Assembly (NCBI GenBank): GCA_037178625.1
Contig: CM074129.1
Coordinates: 1,240,001 to 1,304,000, forward strand
DNA length: 64,000 nt
Reading direction: 5' to 3'
Origin: Skeletonema tropicum
Taxonomy: Eukaryota > Bacillariophyta > Thalassiosirophyceae > Thalassiosirales > Thalassiosiraceae
Positions 22,120 to 30,822 of this stretch are shown here, in pieces. The notes below the pieces were generated by a model. That model was not told where the DNA came from. It was given only the letters and a program-made list of their open reading frames with translations, and did no database searches. Position numbers and translations under genes: made by a program. The first letter of the stretch is position 1, and each line of letters begins with the position of its first letter.

Positions 22120-23362
22120 GACCTGTGGTTGTAAAATTACCACCACCACCACCTACATTATTACTACTACCCCCAAGACCACCCCTGCTAGCAATACCAA
22201 CAACACCCTGATGATGTAACTCTTGTTCTAAATCCATCAACTCCCTCCGTTGCACGACCTGCACCGACGGCACCACCACCTGCTGCTGTTGTTGCTGCTG
22301 TCGTGCAATCGAAGAAGTCATTGAGGCAGTAATTAAATTAGACCGTAAACGTTGTTGGTATTGACGTTCATAATTACGTAATTGTTGTTGTTGTTGCTGA
22401 CGTTGGTAGTCGCGAAGACGTTGTTGTTGTCGACGTTGATGTGGGGGTGTTGTTGCTGTTGTGGATGTGGTGGAGGTGATGGGTGTGAAGGAGGAACGTG
22501 TGGATGAGGATGTAATGTCGACACCACTACTGCCACCACCACCGTTAATATTATTTGTAACGTTGCTTGATGCAGCAGCAGTAGCAGCGGTAGCAGTAGT
22601 CGAACCAGCTAAATCAAGTGTATACCGTGCAGCAGCAAACTCTGGACTTCTTCCCGCAGCCGCAGAAGCAGCTGCTGCTGATGTAAAAGATGTGCCCCCC
22701 GCCATCATTGTAACACCATCCACAACACCACTCCTCCCATCCTCCTCCTCCACATCATTAACACTTCCTCCACTAATATGTTCAATTAATCGAGCATTCA
22801 ACAACTCAGTAGTTGCTAGAGCATTCGCTGTGGCAAGATGAGCCACTGCTTCCAAATTAGGAGTATTCGTCGAATTAGTGAAATTTATATTATTATTAGT
22901 AATGCCGCCACTCGAGGAGGAGGTGTGGATTGTCAGGGTCCTGGCCCAATCATCTCCATCTTCGTCACTATTGGTAATAGTTGGACTGGTGGAGGAGGAG
23001 ATATTATTATTATTGGAAGTTACCATGGTGGTGGTGATTTCTCTTGTGCTAAGAGGATCACTGCGGATAATTGAACCACGACCACCAGGAGTAGTTGTTG
23101 AGGAATTATTGTTTGTAGTTGTAGTAGTGTTGCCGGCTACAGCAGAAGAAGCGGCTGTGAAGTAAGTGTCACCTATCCATCGCTCTAATGCAGATTGTGC
23201 AGTTGTTGTAGTAGTAGTTGGAGAGGTGGATATATTGGTAGCATTATTGGGAGAGGCAGTCGTAGCAAAAGAAGAGGGTGATGGAGTTCGCAAGCTACGT
23301 GGTGGTGGATGACCGGTGCTGCTGCTGCTGGTGGTAGTGGCAAATCCGCCCCACCAGTCCAT
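19744..23362 (-). CDS. RING-finger protein (probable E3 ligase) with C-terminal SUMO-interaction-like motif
   Basis: Exon 1 is 23362-20806 and exon 2 is 20687-19744, joined across a 118-bp intron (donor GTAAGTG; junction ...NPLQGLF|ASIEASG). About 1170 residues. The first 750 residues are low complexity (poly-Gln, poly-Thr, poly-Asn, poly-Ala). A C3HC4 RING lies at about residues 757-803: CCICLEI...GCNHPYCFTCIETW...CPLCKARF. A basic stretch (KKKRKRGGEK, RKSKKVR) suggests a nuclear signal. The protein ends DSDDEVVEVIDLVS, with acidic and hydrophobic runs like SUMO-interaction motifs. RING proteins of this type transfer ubiquitin from an E2. A SUMO-targeted or TOPORS-like role is inference. Confidence 0.8.
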
Positions 23363-25406
23363 TATTATTTAGTACTTGAACTGATAGAGATACTAACTTC
23401 TATTTGACTGATCACTCTAGAGAGGGATCCGTCAGAGCGTTGGAACCAAAATATCTGTATGTAAGTGCTGGAGTCGATCTAAAGAGTTCGACAGATCGAG
23501 TGATGTACCTACGACCTACTGCCTGCACATACTTAGAAAGTGATGATGGATGATGAAATGCAATTGCGATGGATGTGATTGAGTAAAAGGTGAATGAACA
23601 AGAAAAGGTATGTAAAAGTGTCGACGGCCGAAAAGACAAATCGGTTAGTCGGAAGCTAGAAAAAGGGTTCCCATTTCACATTGAAGAAGGAAGGTTTGTA
23701 AGTAGACCGGTGCTCGAGGACGAAAGTACACATCAAGTACCACTACGCTTGTACTCGGAGTATTTGCAACTATTTTTGCAACCGTGTAATCACATACATG
23801 GTCACATAGTAGTCACACATGTCAAATCACGCGAAAATATTTGCATGATGTGATTTTTCTTTATGACAAACACAAAGACTACACAAGGCATGAGAAGGCA
23901 TGCCTACTTCTTTTGCCCTTGGGTCGTCGTTCAGCCATCGCAATTGGCCATGAAATGAATAATGGTATTGCATATTGTGAGCTTCCGTCAGAGCCGTCGA
24001 TCATCGTCATTAGCGTTATAGAATCACTGAGAGCATCATTGAAAAAGGGGCACGCGCGTGCTTGCAGCATTATGTAAGTTTCGCACAGCAAATCAATCCA
24101 AACCGGAGGGAAGATCACATCTAGGACAACAGCAGCGGCAGTTTTCAACATTTGAGTGAACGTGAGATGTTGTTTGAAATGTTATCGTGGCTATCTCTGA
24201 GTGTGCTCAGACGAGTGGTCGTCAATGTTGTCATCTAAGAGGGTGATGTGCGTTGCGCTTGGCCCTGACATCCTACCATCTGGCAAAATGCTTTTCTGTG
24301 ATAAGTCGTACACACTTTCCATCAATAATTAGTTGTTATTTAATGTTATGTTATTTGCAGTGTCTCGGAAAGATCTAATATATCCTATTACCCAATGCCA
24401 TGAACATGTTTGCATTATGTGTGTTGGATTAGCTTTTCAAGACAATTTTCATCTTCTGTTGCCAACTGACTCATCGATCAGTACGCTATACCCATGTAGT
24501 GAGTGGCCATCATTGTACCCCGTACAGGAGTATATTTTTATTGTATAATCACGCTACGAATTCCTCTGTAGCTTTTGCTACTTGGGTTGCAAATCCAGGT
24601 TAATACAGGGACCTACCGCGAACTATCCCACCTACTCGGCTTATACCCACCCTCCAAATCACAGCCTAGCCAAAATGATAATGGCCAGTGAGTCCCATGG
24701 CCATTACATGGGACTGGGCTTTGGGAACTTTCAAATCTAAGAAAGAATGAAAGGTTTCTCCGGTCACATTTCTACATACGGAGAGGTTGTGACAAGTGTC
24801 ATTGAAGGTCTCTCCGTGAGGTTTAGTATAACGACCCCTTTGAGCCTACAGCTAATGACACGTAGGAGTGCCTACTTTTCAGAAAGGCGACACTCAAATT
24901 AAACATAAGTATTGAGTTCCTACGTGAAAATTTGTGTAGTGATTCTACCATCCCGTTTCATTATCAATACGTTTGTAAACTTGTCAATCAGTGACAGCTG
25001 ACAGATCATTCCAAAGTAATCTAACAGTAAGTAACAAGTGTCTTTTGTTGAAAATAATGACGATACTAATTTGTCACAAAGATAGAAACCATCTAATGAA
25101 ACGGAATGGTAACGCACATCATACGACTGATTCCCCAACTTACAACGTTGTTCTTTTTGTTCCATTTTTTATTACTTCTTTTCAACGAGGTTCTCCACCA
25201 ACACATCAATTTTTCTTACATCTCGTCATGGGCTACCTAAAACTAACGCAGAAGAAATGTATAAGGCTTTATTTTACTCAACATCAAGATCGCACCAAGC
25301 AAAGAGCAGAAGCTAGAGACAACCGTCAGCTGAAATGGTTTCAGTCTCATAATTCAGCCGCAGATAGAAAGCGAACCTACGCGAGGCTGCGAGTGATCAA
25401 TCTACG
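23363..25406. other. gene-poor interval
   Basis: No supportable gene. The first 150 bases are the likely promoter of the RING gene. Several short ORFs, including 24991-25488 (plus), have no family features. Motifs around TTCCTACGTG (24920) and ACGTAGGAG (24861) resemble the palindromic core of the 5131-5833 transposon family, possibly old fragments. Confidence 0.35.
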
Positions 25407-25787
25407 ATGCCAAAGCGCAGCAGCGATCAAACTGGCCAAGCAGATGCATCAGAGAAAGACCAAGTCGGCGGCAACAAGATCAAGATGACGAAGTCAACCA
25501 AAAATCAGAAGAAGCAGCTCGATGATGGCACCGCCACAGCCGCAACTATCAAGAAAGAATGCTCTCCGCGACGCCGCAAGCGCTCTGATAGCAAACACAA
25601 CAAGATTCTGGAACGATTACGACAAGAGAGATTGATTCAAGAGAGTATACTGCGGCACACTAGGGTATTTACAGTTAGTCGTAACCCAGAATTTTTCGTT
25701 CGTGTGCAGCACAAGAACATTGGAGAAGATGAATGGCCCGAGGCAGCGCACACCGTGTCAGAAGAAGAGGCTGATGCGGAGGAGTAA
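25407..25787 (+). CDS. small basic hypothetical protein
   Basis: 126 residues from an ATG at 25407. The N-terminal two thirds is Lys/Arg-rich (NQKKQL, SPRRRKRSDSKHNK). A charged helix-like segment (ILERLRQERLIQESILRHTR) and an acidic tail (EEEADAEE) follow. No family is recognised. The charge pattern suggests a nuclear or nucleic-acid-binding protein, but that is a guess. It could be a chance ORF. Confidence 0.35.
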   Translation: MPKRSSDQTGQADASEKDQVGGNKIKMTKSTKNQKKQLDDGTATAATIKKECSPRRRKRSDSKHNKILERLRQERLIQESILRHTRVFTVSRNPEFFVRVQHKNIGEDEWPEAAHTVSEEEADAEE

Positions 25788-27155
25788 GGAAGAGAACAAC
25801 TCTTCAGAAGGGAACACATACCAGGGCATTCATCATGCTGTTGCTTAGAGGCTTGATGATAGTCGTTAGAGGTTGCTACTACTCATATGTCTGAATGACG
25901 CTCCATCTCATGAAGTTTGAGCCGAATTGACACGAACACAGACTTACGTGTGTCTGAATGACGCTCCATCTCATATGAAGGTTGAGCCGAAGAGACATGA
26001 ACACAGACTAAACCACAATAGGATTAAATAAGTGGTTAAACTAGGCTTAGGTCACTATGAGATCTAGAGTAAGCACTTGTGTATGAAAAATGATGTTCTC
26101 TATTCATTACAGTCAAAGCAGAGGTTTGTAAATCACCAGTATCTACAGAAGGTTTGAAGCATGAAAGGACGGTACATTCATTCAAAATCTGACACTTTCT
26201 ACACAGCTGACGATAACGACGATTCAGAACTCTCTACAATAAAAGAGGTCTCTTAGAAATGCTTGTAGCTGTGTACCAACTTAGAGTAAATAGTAGTCTT
26301 ACGACGTGCGGTCATCATTCCAACATTGTGTGTTTCATTGCCTTCGGATCATACAAGATTGTGATTGAATTCGATGTACCTACCTACATACATACCTGAG
26401 ATAGCTGATTCCATCCTGATTGAGGCTTGGCCTCTAGACATCTCTTACCTACTTACTGCTTACTTCCAGTCAGACCGAGTAGCTAAGGACAACGTTACTG
26501 GTTCATTCGGAAGATGAGGACAGTTTTCAATCAGCTCTACTTCACATTATTCGGCAGAATGAAGAGGACAGTTTCAATCGGCGAAGCTAAGCGGAGTTTT
26601 TGTGCGCAGCGAGGAGAACACAGGCTTTTCTTGGTCATTCAGTACTCCTATGTAGGAGTACCGGATTACCGGGACATCGATAATAGTGACGAGGAGTATC
26701 ATCATGAGCAGTGACTTTATCATTCTCGGAACGCTGCCTGAGAACTGAGAATTGATCGCGTGTCATTTTGAGACTGCTTCTCACAGGACGTACTTGTTCG
26801 AGTACCGTACAAAACGAAATTAGACAGCTACAGTCTCCCGTTCAAATCAAGGGATTGACCATCTTTCTCATGTTCAAATCGAAACTTGCCACCGACAAGT
26901 CTCGCTGAAAGTTTGTGGAGAAAAGTTGTTGATGACAATGGCCCTTCTTTGCATGTGCCATGCTCGAACGCAAGCAAAGGAAATGGCCCATGAACAAACT
27001 ACGGACACCATCTCAATAGGTTTAGTTGCATTCATCCACATAACCAACTACATGCCGCTGGCCAATTCATTTGAGAAAGACGGAATAAATTCGACATACA
27101 ACAACAACCAAAAACTCATCCTCGCTCGCTGAATTCAAAGAGGAGGTGGATAAAA
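25788..27155. other. gene-free, with a 63-bp tandem duplication
   Basis: 25888-25947 and 25951-26010 are near-copies, each starting TGTCTGAATGACGCTCCATC and ending CACAGACT. The rest shows no gene. The segment just before 27156 is the likely kinesin promoter. Confidence 0.45.
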
Positions 27156-29804
27156 ATGAACATTATTGAGCGACGAACCCACACAACAACAACAATATCA
27201 TCAAAAATACCAACACCACGTACCTATTCCATCACCATGCCATCCTCCTCTACCAAACGTAAATCGGGCCTCCTGAAATTCGCCAGTCGGAACAAGGGTG
27301 GATCAAATACTACTAACAATCATGGTACCAATGGGACGACACGTCCATTGGCATCACGTCTATTGGACACACAAAGGGGGGGATATTCGGCCATTTACAC
27401 TCCTGTGAAGAAACTCAATAACAAATTCCATGGTGGAGAGGATAACGACAACAACAATGATAGACAGGTTCAATTTTCTGCTCCCGTGGTGACTCCCGCT
27501 ACTACGGGTGGTGGTATATGCACACCTCCTCCACAATTTGGAAGGAGACTGTCGTCAGATTTACCACCACCACCATCCTGTCAACAGCAGCAATCTTCAT
27601 CGTCATCATCGTTAGTGAATGAAGAGGAGGCTGTCAAGGTTTGCGTACGCATTCGGCCTCTACTCCTTCCCAACCGAAATAATACCAACAACGCCAACAA
27701 TAGTATTGGGGAAGATGAAGCACCACGTGCATGGACCATCAGTCCAACAGATCACAACACCATCATCAAACCACAACACTCCACCAATACCAATACCAAT
27801 ACTACCAAATACAAATTCGATCAAGTTTACGGAGAATCCTCCACAACACAACAAATCTACAATGAGGTCATTTCCGATATTGTCCACTCGGTATGCAATC
27901 AGGGGAGGAATGGGACAGTCTTCACCTACGGGCAGACTAGTACGGGGAAGACTTTTACGATGCATGGGATTATGATGGCTGCGGGGAGGGATTTGTTTCG
28001 GTATTGTCAAAGAGGAGGGGATGAGAAGAATAATGATGAGGAGGGATTGTTTGCGTTTGAGAATGATTTGGGTGGGGAGGAGGGGGTTACTACCACGTCT
28101 TCATCATCATCATCATCATCATCATTGACTACAATTCACGTGTCATGTATGGAACTCTACAATGAAGAATTGTACGATCTCTTATCCAACACTACCACCA
28201 CTACTGCAGTTTCGTCACTACCCATTAATGAAGATCGACGTGGCAATGTCAATATTCCAGGCTTGACCGAATGGAAGGTTAGCACAATCAATGAATTATT
28301 GAATGTGATTGAAATTGCCGAGGAGAAGAAAACTACGGGATCGACTGCGATGAATGAACGTAGTTCACGAAGTCATACTATTTTTAGGATTCGATATGAG
28401 GTAAAGAAGGAGGAGGGGGGTGGTGGTGCTGGTGGTGGTGGAGATGTGGATGATGATAAGGAGAATTTTGTTGGTAGGAGAAAGGTTGTTACAACAACTA
28501 GTACACTTAATCTTGTCGACTTGGCTGGATCAGAGTCAGTAAGGCTCACTGGAGCCAAGGGGGTACGACAAAAGGAGGGTGGTAGAATCAATCAAAGCCT
28601 CTTGACACTTTCACGGGTGTTGGAAAAGCTTGGGAATAAGGAATATTCCTCGGGTGGTGGACACATTAACTACCGTGATAGCAAATTGACGAGGATCTTG
28701 AAGCCGTCACTCTCTGGCAATGCGAGGATGGGTGCAATTTGTTGCATCAGTCCTGCCGTGCAATACAGTGAGGAGACCAAGTCGACATTGGACTTTGCGA
28801 CGCGTACCATGCTGGTTACCACCAATGCCAAGTCGAATAAGGTTGTGGAACATGGGGATGCATTGGTGGCCGAGTTTGAGAAGGAGATGGAACGTGTCAA
28901 ATTGGAAACTGCCCAGGCTGAGGAGCGTCGGTTGCAGATGGAACAGTCGTTGCTTAAGGCACAAGAAGAAATCAAGTCACTAAAGTTACAACTCCTGCGT
29001 GAGAGGCAGGCAGCGGAGGAAGAGAAGGATGATACCATGTGGGAGTTGATGAGTACGAGTCGTCGCAATAAGGAATTGGAGGATAATATGCAGACTACGT
29101 TGAGAGCCACAGAGTTGAATAAGCAGGCGATGGAGTTGGTAAGACGCCAAGCCAAGGAACTCGAGAAGGAGAATCAAGAGTTTGAGACTCAGCTGAAGGA
29201 GATGACTCGACGAAACAAGGAGTTAGAGGAAAGTAATCGCGACTTGAAGCAAAATATGCAGGTTACGACTACTGCGACTGTCTTGAACAAGCAGGGGATG
29301 GAGGTGCTAACCAAGCAAGTGAAGGACTTGCAGAAGAAAAATGACGAGTATCGTGTGCAAGTAGAAGAACTCACAATACGCAATGAAGGTTTGAAGGGAA
29401 TGAACAAGGAGCTGAAGCAAAATATGCACAACAGCACAAACGCTGCAACTCTGCATAGGCAAACTACAGAGGCAATCAGGGCGCAAGTGAAGGAGTTGGA
29501 GAAGAAGAATGGAGCATATGTCGTGCAAGTAGGCGCACTTAACCAACGAAACAAGGAATTGGAACAAAATGCTCAAATTGCAGCCGAAACCATATCCAAA
29601 CTTAAATGTACAGTCAGTGAACTCAACAGTCAAAACCAGCAGCTCGGTCGAAGTCTAGAAATGCACACGAACAATTCCTTGCAAACTCAGGAGAATGCAA
29701 GTGAGCAGAAGAGGAGCTTTGAGGGGAAAGTACATCAAATGATGGGAAGGATTAGAGAGGAAGTTGAAGAGTTGAGCCTCAGTCCGAAAGTGAGTTTTGA
29801 TTAG
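27156..29804 (+). CDS. N-terminal motor kinesin, CENP-E (kinesin-7)-like
   Basis: 882 residues from the ATG at 27156; a second good start is at 27237 (MPSSSTKRK). Residues 1-155 are a low-complexity head. The motor spans about 158-557: VKVCVRIRPLL (about 160), P-loop GQTSTGKT (259-266), switch I NERSSRSH (400-407), switch II LVDLAGSE (453-460), then INQSLLTLSRVLEKL and INYRDSKLTRIL. The motor has low-complexity insertions (Ser and Gly runs). Residues about 565-870 are coiled coil with four related heptad blocks of the NKELE..NR.LKQNMQ type. The motor sequence resembles kinesin-7, which links kinetochores to microtubules. The tail is shorter than animal CENP-E, as in many protists. It hydrolyses ATP to walk on microtubules. 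Intronless here. Confidence 0.88.
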   Translation: MNIIERRTHTTTTISSKIPTPRTYSITMPSSSTKRKSGLLKFASRNKGGSNTTNNHGTNGTTRPLASRLLDTQRGGYSAIYTPVKKLNNKFHGGEDNDNNNDRQVQFSAPVVTPATTGGGICTPPPQFGRRLSSDLPPPPSCQQQQSSSSSSLVNEEEAVKVCVRIRPLLLPNRNNTNNANNSIGEDEAPRAWTISPTDHNTIIKPQHSTNTNTNTTKYKFDQVYGESSTTQQIYNEVISDIVHSVCNQGRNGTVFTYGQTSTGKTFTMHGIMMAAGRDLFRYCQRGGDEKNNDEEGLFAFENDLGGEEGVTTTSSSSSSSSSLTTIHVSCMELYNEELYDLLSNTTTTTAVSSLPINEDRRGNVNIPGLTEWKVSTINELLNVIEIAEEKKTTGSTAMNERSSRSHTIFRIRYEVKKEEGGGGAGGGGDVDDDKENFVGRRKVVTTTSTLNLVDLAGSESVRLTGAKGVRQKEGGRINQSLLTLSRVLEKLGNKEYSSGGGHINYRDSKLTRILKPSLSGNARMGAICCISPAVQYSEETKSTLDFATRTMLVTTNAKSNKVVEHGDALVAEFEKEMERVKLETAQAEERRLQMEQSLLKAQEEIKSLKLQLLRERQAAEEEKDDTMWELMSTSRRNKELEDNMQTTLRATELNKQAMELVRRQAKELEKENQEFETQLKEMTRRNKELEESNRDLKQNMQVTTTATVLNKQGMEVLTKQVKDLQKKNDEYRVQVEELTIRNEGLKGMNKELKQNMHNSTNAATLHRQTTEAIRAQVKELEKKNGAYVVQVGALNQRNKELEQNAQIAAETISKLKCTVSELNSQNQQLGRSLEMHTNNSLQTQENASEQKRSFEGKVHQMMGRIREEVEELSLSPKVSFD

Positions 29805-29866
29805 GGCAAAGAAGGTTGGAAGTATTCATAGTTTACGTCATTAATAATTATCTACTTAGATAAGTC

Positions 29867-30479
29867 ATTTTCAGTAAGAATAGAGGTCTCAGGATTATTA
29901 CTCAAACGATAAAGCCCAGCCATTCGGAATACTTAGATGCAGGCATACCAGAAGGATGGTATCGTATCCTGATCAGGGATTCTGAAACGATAACCTGTGA
30001 CCGGGAGCGAGCGAAGCGAGCGACCTTACTTCTCTCTATAATCAATATATGAACCAATATCAGATAAAGTGGTATTACTATATTACCGGGAGCGAGCGAA
30101 GCGAGCGACCTTACTTCTCTCTATAATCAATATATGAACCAATATCAGATAAAGTGGTATTACTATATTACCGGGAGCGAGCGAAGCGAGCGACCTTACT
30201 TCTCTCTATAATCAATATATGAACCAATATCAGATAAAGTGGTATTACTATATTACCGGGAGCGAGCGAAGCGAGCGAGTTGTACCGAAGCAGGTCCCTT
30301 TTAGTATCATAGATATCTAATCTGATTAACTTTGTATTCATTTTCAGTAAGAATAGAGGTCTCAGGATTATTACTCAAACGATAAAGCCCAGCCATTCGG
30401 AATACTTAGATGCAGGCATACCAGAAGGATGGTATCGTACATATCCTGATCAGGGATTCTGAAACGATAACCTGTGACC
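29867..30479. repeat. 85-bp tandem array inside a pair of about 136-bp direct repeats
   Basis: Block A (29867-30001) and block A' (about 30341-30479) are nearly identical; A' has a 4-base ACAT insertion. Between them, three exact 85-bp units start at 30003, 30088 and 30173, with a partial unit at 30258. Each starts GGGAGCGAGCGAAGCGAGCG and ends ...TACTATATTACC. About 60 bp of other sequence precedes A'. The block lies just after the kinesin stop. Confidence 0.85.
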
Positions 30480-30822
30480 AACGTGATAAACCTCTATCGC
30501 GGGTAATGAAGAACATTGTGAGTGACATGAGTTTGTCCAGGTGGTACTAAATTCTGTCCAATCAAGTAACGTTTTCGCTTCATCTCTGCTCTTTTAGGTT
30601 CTTCAATCAAAATGTCAGGTTTCATTCACGAAGAAAGAAACTCCGGTCTTTTTGCATAGTCTCACTCGCGCACATTCACACGAGACACAATCATGCAGAA
30701 CGCCACCACAGAGTCATACACCACCTCACTTTTCATCTTGTGCCTTACTTTCAGCAGTACAAAAACATAAAAACCTGGTAGCGTAGGGCACACAGACATC
30801 AAGCAATGCAAACGAACCAATA
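30480..30822. promoter_or_regulatory. 5' flank of the two-domain cyclase gene
   Basis: 343 bp without a gene between the repeat block and the ATG at 30823. It presumably holds the promoter; no specific site is recognised. Confidence 0.3.
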
